From assembly GCA_002350845.1 (NCBI GenBank), contig DEFL01000019.1, positions 43,496 through 107,495 on the forward strand: 64,000 nucleotides of DNA, written 5' to 3'. Of this stretch, positions 26,296-34,470 are shown piece by piece. Each line of letters begins with the position of its first letter. The stretch's first letter is position 1. The notes beneath the pieces were generated by a model. The model was given only the letters and a program-made list of their open reading frames with translations. It had not been told where the DNA came from and ran no database searches. Origin of the DNA: Christensenella sp. UBA2853 (GTDB lineage: Bacteria; Bacillota; Clostridia; Christensenellales; Aristaeellaceae). The position numbers and the translations under genes were made by a program.

Positions 26296-28920
26296 ATGGC
26301 AAGCATGAACAATTATACGCAGAAGTCTGTGGAAGCCGTCCAGCGTGCGCAGGCCATTGCGACTCAATATCAGCATATGCAGATCGATCAGGAACACCTC
26401 GCCAGTGCTCTGACCGAGGATGCCAGCGGCCTGATTCCCCAGCTGCTGCAGAAATGCGGTTACTCCGTTGATTCCCTGCGTGCTTCCCTTGAGGATGCAA
26501 TTTCCAGGATTCCGCGTGTCTCCGGCCCCGGCCGTGAAGCGGACAAGGTCTATATCAGCCCCGACCTGGACAAGGCACTCGTGGAAGCCGACAGCAAGGC
26601 CAAGCAGATGAAGGACGAATATGTCTCCGTCGAGCATCTGTGGATGGCGATCTGTGCGCGTCCGAATGATCACATGCGCCAGATCCTGAAGAATATCGGA
26701 TACAACGAGAACACCTTCCTGAAAGTACTCTCCTCTGTCCGCGGCGCAACCCGCGTGACGACCGACAATCCAGAAGGCACCTATGATGCCCTGAAAAAGT
26801 ACGGCCAGGACCTCGTGGATCTCGCGCGTCAGCACAAGCTGGACCCGGTGATCGGGCGTGACAGCGAAATCCGAAATGTGATCCGGATTCTTTCCCGTAA
26901 GACCAAGAATAACCCTGTTCTCATCGGTGAACCTGGTGTCGGCAAAACCGCCATCGCGGAAGGCCTTGCCCAGCGGATTGTCCGCGGTGACGTGCCGGAT
27001 TCCCTGAAAAACCGCACCATCTTCTCCCTCGATATGGGCAGCCTGATTGCAGGCGCCAAATTCCGTGGTGAGTTCGAAGAGCGTCTCAAGGCCGTTCTGG
27101 CAGAGATCAAAAAGAGCGAAGGCAAGATCATCCTGTTTATCGATGAGCTTCACACCATCGTCGGCGCCGGCAAGGCAGAAGGTGCCATGGATGCCGGCAA
27201 CCTCCTCAAGCCCATGCTGGCCAGAGGTGAGCTCCACTGTATCGGCGCAACCACGCTCAACGAATACAGGGAATACATTGAAAAAGATGCCGCCCTTGAA
27301 CGCCGTTTCCAGCCTGTCATGGTTGCAGAACCGACTGTCGAGGATACCATTGCCATTCTCCGTGGTCTCAAGGAACGCTATGAGGTCTTCCACGGCGTCA
27401 AGATTCAGGACAACGCCCTGATCGCCGCCGCGACCCTTTCCAACCGCTATATCACAGACCGTTTCCTGCCTGACAAGGCCATTGACCTTGTGGATGAAGC
27501 CTGTGCCATGATCCGCACGGAGATCGATTCCCTGCCTACTGAGCTCGATGATGTGCGCCGCAGGATCATGCAGCTGGAAATCGAGGAAGCTGCCCTGAAA
27601 AAGGATGAGGACGACCTCAGCCAGGAACAGCTCGCCCACGTCCAGAAAGAGCTGGCTGAGCAGCGTGACAGCTTCAATGCCATGAAAGCCAAATGGGAAT
27701 CCGAAAAGGAAGCCATCGGCAAGGTCAACAAGCTGCGTGAGCAGATCGAGACCACCAATGCCGAGATCGAGAAAGCCGAGCGCACCTATGATCTCAACCG
27801 TGCCGCTGAACTCAAGTACGGTGAGCTTCCCCGCCTGAAGAAGGAACTGGAGGAAGAAGAAAGCAAGGCTGAAAAGACCCGTGGTGAGGACAGTCTGCTG
27901 CATGACCGCGTGACCGACGAAGAGATCGCCCGTATTGTCGGGCGCTGGACCGGCATCCCTGTAGCCAAGCTCATGGAAGGCGAAAGAGAAAAGCTCCTCC
28001 ATCTCGAAGATGTGCTTCATGAGCGTGTCATCGGCCAGGACGAGGCCGTCCGTAAAGTCTCTGAAGCCATTCTGCGCAGCCGTGCCGGCATTCAGGACCC
28101 GAACCGCCCGCTGGGCAGCTTCCTGTTCCTCGGACCGACCGGTGTCGGCAAGACCGAGCTGGCCAAAGCCCTGGCGCAGGCCCTGTTCGATGATGAAAAG
28201 AACATGGTGCGTATCGATATGTCCGAGTACATGGAGAAATTCAGTGTTTCCCGTCTCATCGGGGCACCTCCAGGATATGTCGGTTATGATGAGGGCGGTC
28301 AGCTGACCGAAGCTGTACGCCGTCATCCGTACTCAGTCGTCCTCTTTGATGAGGTCGAAAAGGCGCATCCGGATGTCTTCAACGTCCTCCTGCAGGTTCT
28401 CGACGACGGCCGGATCACCGACTCTCAGGGCAGAACCGTGGACTTCAAGAACACCATTCTGATCATGACAAGCAATCTGGGCAGCGATTTCATCCTCGAC
28501 GGAATCCATGACGGAGATATTTCTCCGGAAGCCCGCGCGCAGGTTGACCGTCTGCTCAAGACCCACTTCCGCCCCGAATTCCTCAACCGTATTGATGAGA
28601 TTGTGTATTACAAGCCGCTCACCCGCGACCAGATCAGCTCCATCGTGCGCCTGATGCTCGAAAGCCTCAACCGCCGTCTGCAGGACCGCAAGCTGCGCGT
28701 TGAGCTCACAGATAGAGCGATGACCTACGTCATCGACCAGGGCTTTGATCCCATCTATGGTGCACGTCCGCTGAAGCGTTATCTGCAGTCCCATGTGGAA
28801 ACGCTGGTTGCACGAAAGATTATCTCTGCCGAAGTCCATCCCGGAGACACACTGCTCGTGGATGCCGATGACCAGGGTCTGAATATCCTGGCCGTGACGC
28901 AGGATCATCTGAACGATTAA
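26296..28920 (+). CDS. clpB: ClpB disaggregase (Hsp100 chaperone)
   Basis: An 874-residue ClpB ATPase that works with DnaK to pull proteins out of heat-induced aggregates. The N domain (1-150) is followed by NBD1 with GEPGVGKT near residue 211, a long coiled middle domain (about 400-520) rich in Glu/Lys/Leu, and NBD2 with GPTGVGKT near residue 613, SEYMEKFSVSRLIGAPPGYVG and an arginine-rich sensor region. The middle domain distinguishes it from ClpC. The ATG at 26296 is chosen because AAGGAGC precedes it; the longer frame back to 26047 would include the promoter. Two CtsR boxes indicate heat-shock repression by CtsR, whose gene is not in the window. Confidence 0.97.
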   Translation: MASMNNYTQKSVEAVQRAQAIATQYQHMQIDQEHLASALTEDASGLIPQLLQKCGYSVDSLRASLEDAISRIPRVSGPGREADKVYISPDLDKALVEADSKAKQMKDEYVSVEHLWMAICARPNDHMRQILKNIGYNENTFLKVLSSVRGATRVTTDNPEGTYDALKKYGQDLVDLARQHKLDPVIGRDSEIRNVIRILSRKTKNNPVLIGEPGVGKTAIAEGLAQRIVRGDVPDSLKNRTIFSLDMGSLIAGAKFRGEFEERLKAVLAEIKKSEGKIILFIDELHTIVGAGKAEGAMDAGNLLKPMLARGELHCIGATTLNEYREYIEKDAALERRFQPVMVAEPTVEDTIAILRGLKERYEVFHGVKIQDNALIAAATLSNRYITDRFLPDKAIDLVDEACAMIRTEIDSLPTELDDVRRRIMQLEIEEAALKKDEDDLSQEQLAHVQKELAEQRDSFNAMKAKWESEKEAIGKVNKLREQIETTNAEIEKAERTYDLNRAAELKYGELPRLKKELEEEESKAEKTRGEDSLLHDRVTDEEIARIVGRWTGIPVAKLMEGEREKLLHLEDVLHERVIGQDEAVRKVSEAILRSRAGIQDPNRPLGSFLFLGPTGVGKTELAKALAQALFDDEKNMVRIDMSEYMEKFSVSRLIGAPPGYVGYDEGGQLTEAVRRHPYSVVLFDEVEKAHPDVFNVLLQVLDDGRITDSQGRTVDFKNTILIMTSNLGSDFILDGIHDGDISPEARAQVDRLLKTHFRPEFLNRIDEIVYYKPLTRDQISSIVRLMLESLNRRLQDRKLRVELTDRAMTYVIDQGFDPIYGARPLKRYLQSHVETLVARKIISAEVHPGDTLLVDADDQGLNILAVTQDHLND

Positions 28921-28970
28921 TCACAGACAGTCTTCCATTGTACGCTCCTTTTCAATCCTACCCCCTTCCG

Positions 28971-28997
28971 CGCCCCCTTCATGGGGGCGTCTTTTTT
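28971..28997 (+). terminator. Terminator after clpB
   Basis: CGCCCCC-ttcat-GGGGGCG stem followed by TCTTTTTT, 50 bases past the stop. Confidence 0.93.
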
Positions 28998-29174
28998 GTG
29001 CGCATCTTTTCCCTAAGCGCTCAGCCCTTCCTGCCCCTCTCACTTCAGACATTTTTATGGTATACTTTTTTCAGAGAAGCAGTTGAACATCGAAGCATTC
29101 CGCAGAGGCAGACGGCTGTCTGCACCTGACAGAAGCTTTTCCCTCAACGTTTGCATCCATCGGAGGTGGGCTGT

Positions 29175-30050
29175 ATGCTGGAAAAACAGAACCGGAAAGA
29201 ATGTATCCTTGCCCTGGTCAGTGCATGCATTGTGGTGTTATGTACTTCCATCGGCGTTGTGATGAACCTGACGACACTCCATGATGTCAATTTCGATCAT
29301 ATGGGCATTCAGACGTTCTGTATGTTTACCGTGAATTCCAATATTCTCGAAGCCCTGGGTATGGGACTCGTGATTCCCTATGCGATTGACGGACTGAGAA
29401 AAAGGTATTTCCATGTGCCGAACTGGCTGGTCGTGTTTCTCCTGGCCGGTACGGTCTCTGTCACACTGACGTTTCTGGTCTCTCTGTTTGTCCTTGCACC
29501 GGTCAAGGGATTTGTGCTGATTTTCACCGGGTCCAGGTTTTTCCTCCATGGTCTGGGACCCATCTGTGCCTTTCTGGCTTTTTCCTTTTTCATCACCGAT
29601 CACCACATTTCATTCAGGGAATGCCTTTTTGCCCTGATCCCGGTCTTTCTTTACGCATCGCTGTATTACACGCTGGTGGTTCTCATCGGTGAGGAAAACG
29701 GCGGATGGAATGATTTCTATGGGTTTGCCACCCGCCTTCCCGTCTGGATCCCCATGCTGCTGATCCTTCCGCTCACGTACGGCATTGCCTGTCTTGTCCG
29801 TTTCTTCCATAACTGGTCCTTCCGTCGCCTACGTGAAGTCAGGGAGACCAATGAGTTCTCAAAGGAATATCTGATCAATGAGCTCACTTATCTGGCAAAA
29901 CAAAACGCAATGGAAGACAGTCTCCACTCCGATATTGTCATTCCCAGACGCTTTATCAAGTTCCTGATCGAGAACACAGACAGCGATAAGACAGTCCGTG
30001 ATGTCTGTACCATGTATCTGAATATCTTTCTGGATCATACAAAGTACTGA
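29175..30050 (+). CDS. Six-helix integral membrane protein of unknown function
   Basis: A 291-residue protein with about six hydrophobic segments (roughly residues 12-34, 45-70, 85-110, 120-142, 150-172, 190-212) and a soluble C-terminal tail of 80 residues ending DHTKY. The first part (VNSNILEALGMG) recalls the Pr6Pr-like group of predicted membrane proteins, but I am not sure of the family. The ATG at 29175 is used because GGAGGTGGG lies just before it. A possible -10 (TATACT, 29061-29066) lacks a convincing -35. It is a single-gene unit between terminators. Confidence 0.7.
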   Translation: MLEKQNRKECILALVSACIVVLCTSIGVVMNLTTLHDVNFDHMGIQTFCMFTVNSNILEALGMGLVIPYAIDGLRKRYFHVPNWLVVFLLAGTVSVTLTFLVSLFVLAPVKGFVLIFTGSRFFLHGLGPICAFLAFSFFITDHHISFRECLFALIPVFLYASLYYTLVVLIGEENGGWNDFYGFATRLPVWIPMLLILPLTYGIACLVRFFHNWSFRRLREVRETNEFSKEYLINELTYLAKQNAMEDSLHSDIVIPRRFIKFLIENTDSDKTVRDVCTMYLNIFLDHTKY

Positions 30051-30076
30051 TCCGGAAAAGCCCAACGACTGCAAAC

Positions 30077-30103
30077 AAAAAAGCCGAATCATCGGCTTTT
30101 TTT
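30077..30103. terminator. Bidirectional terminator
   Basis: AAAAAAGCCGA-atca-TCGGCTTTTTT: an 11-base stem with A and T tails, ending both the membrane-protein gene and the convergent aldo/keto reductase gene. Confidence 0.93.
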
Positions 30104-30129
30104 GTATGCATGTTTCAGGGATTTCTCAT

Positions 30130-31089
30130 TCATTCCTGTGTCAGAAGATGCTCCGCTTCACAGAGCACCCCATGGATGTCCTGGAGGCATTCCTCCGGTA
30201 TCCTGAGATGGCATATGGCTTCAAAATCCATGATCTGTTCTCTGCGCGAGACGGCCGCAACCGGAAACACTTCAAACGGCTGAGCGAGAAGCCAGGCCTG
30301 TCCCAGGACATAGCAGCTGCAGTCCAGCTTTACCGCCCATTTTTTCAGGGTCTCAAAAATCAGTCGGTTGGCCGGATGATCCCAGAGTCCATGACACGGC
30401 TTTCCTTTTTCCATGGCCGCAAAGCAGCCGTTCGCCCCGGAAGTATAGGGAACCAGCGGAATCGTATGCTCTTCCAGGACACGGATCATCTCCCCGTCCG
30501 TACGGATCGTGGTCTGGTCCTTCTTCTCCGCCATTTTTCTGCTTTCCAGCGCCAGACTCCACTGGTTGGATACACCCTTCAGCCGGTCTCCGAATGCCTC
30601 CGCCCGCGCCGCAGTCAGGTTGGAGATTCCCCACCAGCGGATCTTTCCTTCCCGTACAAGCTTTTCCATAAAATCCGAAACCTCATCCGGCGAAAGGGCT
30701 TCATTGTCCCGGTGCAGCCAGTAGAAATCAATGCAGTCCTTCGACAGGGCCCGCAGGCTTTCCTCAAGATCCGAGCGCACCGCTTTCTCGGTCACACGGC
30801 TCACCCACGGCCGGAGAAAGCTGTAATGCCCGCCCTTGGTCGCAACCACCATGTCCTGCGGCTTCCGATCCCGAAGCCATTCGCCGATGATCCGCTCAGA
30901 ACAGTTGCCTTTCCCGGGGACCCATTTGCAGTACACATTGGCCGTGTCCAGGAAATTTCCGCCCACTTCACAGAATGCGTCCAGCAGCTGAAACGCGGTC
31001 TGTTTGTCCGTCTGCAGGCCAAAGGGCGCTGTGCCCAGGCACATGGGCGACACGGAAAGATCCGTTTTTCCAAACCGAATGTGATCCAT
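30130..31089 (-). CDS. Aldo/keto reductase
   Basis: A 319-residue NAD(P)H-dependent reductase of the AKR superfamily. The TIM-barrel start RFGKTDLSVSPMCLGTAPFG, the catalytic block FLDTANVYCKW (Asp and Tyr), the lysine in VVATKGGHYS and the histidine in FYWLHRD make the usual tetrad. GISN and a C-terminal cofactor region follow. ATG at 31089 or GTG at 31092 can start it; either overlaps the stop of the M48 protease gene, so the two are coupled. Its substrate is not evident; a sugar or sugar-derived ketone is plausible here. Confidence 0.9.
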   Translation of the reverse strand: MDHIRFGKTDLSVSPMCLGTAPFGLQTDKQTAFQLLDAFCEVGGNFLDTANVYCKWVPGKGNCSERIIGEWLRDRKPQDMVVATKGGHYSFLRPWVSRVTEKAVRSDLEESLRALSKDCIDFYWLHRDNEALSPDEVSDFMEKLVREGKIRWWGISNLTAARAEAFGDRLKGVSNQWSLALESRKMAEKKDQTTIRTDGEMIRVLEEHTIPLVPYTSGANGCFAAMEKGKPCHGLWDHPANRLIFETLKKWAVKLDCSCYVLGQAWLLAQPFEVFPVAAVSRREQIMDFEAICHLRIPEECLQDIHGVLCEAEHLLTQE

Positions 31090-32303
31090 CACGGTTTCTC
31101 CGCCTTTCTCTTTTCAATGGCAGCGATCCGCTGGGACAGGGTCGGATGCGAATACATCAGCCGGACGATGAGCGGGTCAGGAGACAGCTGGGCAAAATCC
31201 TCACGGGCCAGCTTTTTCAGTCCGGAGACCAGGGCGTCGCCGTAGCCTTCATCCACTGCCTGCGCGTCTGCGCGGAACTCTGCTTTTCTCTGGGCCCTGC
31301 TGGTCAGAATGCCGTATCCGATTTCAAAGATGGACATGTACACACCGGTCAGAATATAGATGAAACCATAGTTGAGTCCCTCAAAGCCAAACGGCGTGCA
31401 GGATGCAGGGGTGCGGGCGTGAAGCCACATCAGAATGGCCAGCATGGCAATGGACCCAAGACTGTAAATCTGGTTTTTCAGTGTGTCCCGGTGCAGGCCG
31501 TGCCCCATCTCATGGGCAAACACCGCGCAGATTTCCTCGGTCGTCAGCGCTTTGAGGAGATTGTCATAGAGCACAATCGTCTTGGTTTTGCCGAACCCTG
31601 TAAAATACGCATTGGATTTCGATGTTCTCCGGGAGGCATCCATCACCGTGATGTCCCTCACCCGGTAGCCATGCTTTTCCAGAAGTTCTGTCAGTTTCTG
31701 ACGCAGCTCTCCGTCTTCCAGCGGCGTGAACTTGTTGAAGATCCCGCTGAGATAGGGAAACAGGAAACTGATGAGGAGGACCACGAGCAGGATCAGACCG
31801 GCGAAGAGAACCAGAATCCAGTCCCCCATGGCCCTGTGAATCGCCACAAAAATGCTCATAAGCGCGATATTCAGCACCACACCGATCGCAAAGCTTTTGA
31901 GCTGATCCATGAAAAAGGTATCCATGGTGGTCTTGTTGAATCCGTACTTTTCCTCAATCCCCATGCTGAGATAGCTGAAGATGACATCCACAACCGTTTC
32001 CAGGATCGAGTCAAACAGTATGACGGCAATCATGGGGCCGTAGACGCCGCTGCCCGGCGCAATCCCTGCAAACACATTCAGGCGGATCAGCACATAGAGC
32101 AGAAGGGATGAGACCGTTTTCTCGATCATGCTCAGCCCCACATGCTCCTTGTGATACCGCTGCCATTTCTTGTAGGTTGTCCGGTCATAGACGGTCAGCA
32201 CATTGAACGGAATCGGGTTGTCGGTGGATTTGTAATCCCGGTAGCCGATGTACAGATGCCATCCTGCCAGGAGGGCAATCAGGCACAGAATCAGAATTTT
32301 CAT
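31089..32303 (-). CDS. M48 family membrane metalloprotease (CAAX prenyl protease 1/Ste24-like)
   Basis: A 404-residue polytopic zinc protease. Hydrophobic segments occur near residues 2-20, 63-80, 88-108, 135-155 and 160-185. The zinc motif HEMGH is at 264-268 and the third ligand is in the EFRADAQAVD block near 346; NAYFTGFGKTKTIVLYDNLL is typical of M48A proteins. Bacterial Ste24-like enzymes take part in membrane protein quality control. Its gene is followed by the coupled aldo/keto reductase and lies downstream of a terminator, but no clear promoter was found in the short gap. Confidence 0.92.
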   Translation of the reverse strand: MKILILCLIALLAGWHLYIGYRDYKSTDNPIPFNVLTVYDRTTYKKWQRYHKEHVGLSMIEKTVSSLLLYVLIRLNVFAGIAPGSGVYGPMIAVILFDSILETVVDVIFSYLSMGIEEKYGFNKTTMDTFFMDQLKSFAIGVVLNIALMSIFVAIHRAMGDWILVLFAGLILLVVLLISFLFPYLSGIFNKFTPLEDGELRQKLTELLEKHGYRVRDITVMDASRRTSKSNAYFTGFGKTKTIVLYDNLLKALTTEEICAVFAHEMGHGLHRDTLKNQIYSLGSIAMLAILMWLHARTPASCTPFGFEGLNYGFIYILTGVYMSIFEIGYGILTSRAQRKAEFRADAQAVDEGYGDALVSGLKKLAREDFAQLSPDPLIVRLMYSHPTLSQRIAAIEKRKAEKP

Positions 32304-32365
32304 ACAAGGTCACTTCTCTCTGTCGTCTGTTTTTGTTTTCTTCAGGGGGCGCAGGCCGTCCGGTG

Positions 32366-32394
32366 AAAAAAACAGGCAGCTCACGGCTGCCTGT
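32366..32394 (-). terminator. Terminator after the PPK2 gene
   Basis: Minus strand: ACAGGCAGC-cgtga-GCTGCCTGT followed by TTTTTT, eight bases after the stop. Confidence 0.92.
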
Positions 32395-32401
32395 GAAGGG
32401 T

Positions 32402-33262
32402 TCAGTCTGCTTCAAGCTGTTCCATAACCTGCGGGATTTTCGCAGCCTCCTGCGGATCGATCGGCGGGAACTGGGGATCCATCTCCGTCAGTGTATCCAC
32501 AAGAATCTGGCTCATGAGATAACGTGTATACCACTTGGTGTCCGCAGGAAGCACGTACCACGGTGAATGCTCCGTTGCCGTTGCATTGATGCAGTCTTCA
32601 TAGGCCCTGTCGTAGGCATCCCATTCCGCACGCTCCTTCATGTCGGCCGTTGAGAGCTTCCAGTGCTTCTCATCGCGCTCAATGCGTTCAAGGAACCGCT
32701 TTCTCTGGGTTTCCTTGGAAACATTCAGAAAAACCTTGACCATGCGGTACCCGTTCTCATACAGGTATTCTTCCCAGTTGCGGAGCTGACGGTAACGTTT
32801 TTCATAAAAGTCTTCTGAGATGCACCGTGCGGGCATCGCATAGTCCTTTTCCATGTGATGAACCTTGACCACCAGCACATCCTCATACTGACTGCGGTTG
32901 AACAGCCCGATCTTGCCGCGCGCCGGGAGCGCCGCATGCAGCCGCCAGAGGTAGTCATGACTGAGTTCCGTGGCATTCGGAGACTTAAAGGAATGGACTT
33001 CCAGGGCGGCAGGATTCAGTCCGGAAAACACTTTCTTGATCAGGCTGTCCTTGCCTGCGGCATCCCTTGCCTGTAGGGCAATGACCAGACCTTCTTTGTG
33101 CTCCGCATACAGCTTTTCCTGGAGAATGGCCGCTCGGGTGATATTCTCAGCAGTCTGAGCAACCAGTTCCTGCTTCTTTGATTTCTCCGATCCCACATCG
33201 GTCGATAAGTCTTTGATCTTCAGCGTACGGCTTCCGTCAAAGCAACAGTCCTTCAGTGACAT
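32402..33262 (-). CDS. Polyphosphate kinase 2 family protein
   Basis: A 286-residue PPK2 enzyme that moves phosphate between polyphosphate and nucleotides. Walker A is ARDAAGKDS (residues 65-73), Walker B lies in FNRSQYEDVLV (121-131), and the lid region contains RQLRNWEEYLYENG and the family end HSPWYVLPADTKWY. Its compact single-domain form suggests class I or III, which phosphorylate NDP or NMP. AAAGGAG precedes the ATG. It is transcribed alone from a promoter divergent to the GH113 gene. Confidence 0.93.
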   Translation of the reverse strand: MSLKDCCFDGSRTLKIKDLSTDVGSEKSKKQELVAQTAENITRAAILQEKLYAEHKEGLVIALQARDAAGKDSLIKKVFSGLNPAALEVHSFKSPNATELSHDYLWRLHAALPARGKIGLFNRSQYEDVLVVKVHHMEKDYAMPARCISEDFYEKRYRQLRNWEEYLYENGYRMVKVFLNVSKETQRKRFLERIERDEKHWKLSTADMKERAEWDAYDRAYEDCINATATEHSPWYVLPADTKWYTRYLMSQILVDTLTEMDPQFPPIDPQEAAKIPQVMEQLEAD

Positions 33263-33293
33263 GCATGGTGCTCCTTTTGGCCAGTTTTCTCAG

Positions 33294-33322
33294 ATTATAC
33301 GACAGCGGAGAGTGGAATTCAA
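33294..33322 (-). promoter_or_regulatory. Sigma-A promoter for the PPK2 gene
   Basis: Minus strand: TTGAAT, 17-base spacer, TATAAT, 32 bases before the ATG. Confidence 0.78.
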
Positions 33323-33396
33323 GCTTGGGTTGATCCCGCGTCCGCATCGGTTCACCAAAAGAACAGGCAGGCACGCCCTTCCATGCAAAATCACGC

Positions 33397-33424
33397 TTGT
33401 CAAGGCGCTCTGCTTTGATATAAT
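33397..33424 (+). promoter_or_regulatory. Sigma-A promoter for the GH113-like gene
   Basis: TTGTCA, 16-base spacer, TATAAT, 66 bases before the ATG at 33490. Confidence 0.75.
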
Positions 33425-33489
33425 CATGGAAACCGCACGATCCCTGATGCATATACCATCTAAGCTATCGATCGGAGGCGTTTGCATTC

Positions 33490-34440
33490 ATGAACGCAAA
33501 CCTGGCGATTCCTTTTATCAACAGTTATACATATGGCTTCTGCGAAAAGCAGGGATTCACAAACGGGCAGACCTGGAAATGGTCCATGGAAGAAATGGTC
33601 CGGACCACACACTGCAACGCCCTGGTACTCCCGGTCTGTGCCTGGCAGGATCACGCCTATTCCACCACCATGACCTCGGTCGGCCCCGATGTCATGGACG
33701 CCGATGACGTCCGCCGCGTATGCGAACATGCCCGGTCCCTGGGGCTGAAGGTGATTCTCAAGGCGATGGTCAACTGCCGCGACGGCTACTGGCGGGCCTA
33801 TATACGGTTCTTTGACTCCCCCGTTCCCACGGAACCCCGCTGGGAGGACTGGTTTGCTTCCTGGGAGGATCATGTCTGCCGCGTCGCTACCATGGCTGAG
33901 GAAAACCATGCAGATCTGTTCTGCACCGGCTGTGAAATGGTCGGAACCGATCACCGCGATGTGGAATGGCGTCATCTGATTGCCCGTGTCCGCACCATCT
34001 ATCACGGTCCGATCACCTATAACTGCGACAAGTTTCAGGAAGATCATGTCCGCTGGTGGGATGCGGTGGATGTCATCTCTTCATCGGGATATTACCCCAT
34101 CATGGAACTTCGCGAGCATTTCACCCGGATTGAGCAGACAGCGCAGACCTTCAATAAACCCTTCATGTTTATGGAATGCGGCTGTCCCTCACGTCACGGC
34201 AGCGCACATCGTCCCAATGACTGGCGGTACGGGACCGGCACCAGCCAGGAGGAACAGGCCGCATGGTATCAGGCGTTCCTTTCCGAGCTGAAAGCATTCC
34301 CATTTATCCGCGGCACATCCTGGTGGGACTGGTCAGCGACCCGTCTGTATCCGGAAGCTGCTGGCACAGACAACAACGGATACTGCACCTACGGCAAGCC
34401 TGCCAACGATCTCCTGCGCACCTTTGCTGATTCACTCTGA
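33490..34440 (+). CDS. GH113-like glycoside hydrolase (beta-mannanase family)
   Basis: A 316-residue TIM-barrel glycosidase without signal peptide, best matching GH113. The proposed acid/base is E149 in FCTGCEMVGT and the nucleophile E229 in MFMECGCPS; these positions nearly coincide with the catalytic pair known from the Alicyclobacillus GH113 mannanase. WWDWSATRLYP near the end is typical of the barrel floor. GH113 enzymes cut beta-1,4-mannosides, some in exo fashion. Being cytoplasmic, it would trim imported manno-oligosaccharides. It is followed after 30 bases by a P-type ATPase gene. Confidence 0.8.
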   Translation: MNANLAIPFINSYTYGFCEKQGFTNGQTWKWSMEEMVRTTHCNALVLPVCAWQDHAYSTTMTSVGPDVMDADDVRRVCEHARSLGLKVILKAMVNCRDGYWRAYIRFFDSPVPTEPRWEDWFASWEDHVCRVATMAEENHADLFCTGCEMVGTDHRDVEWRHLIARVRTIYHGPITYNCDKFQEDHVRWWDAVDVISSSGYYPIMELREHFTRIEQTAQTFNKPFMFMECGCPSRHGSAHRPNDWRYGTGTSQEEQAAWYQAFLSELKAFPFIRGTSWWDWSATRLYPEAAGTDNNGYCTYGKPANDLLRTFADSL

Positions 34441-34470
34441 TCCCTACCCGCAAACGGAGGATAAGCACCA

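Noticed and set aside
26248..28326. A 692-codon minus-strand frame opposite clpB
   Set aside because: Shadow of a strongly codon-biased gene; the plus strand encodes a complete ClpB.
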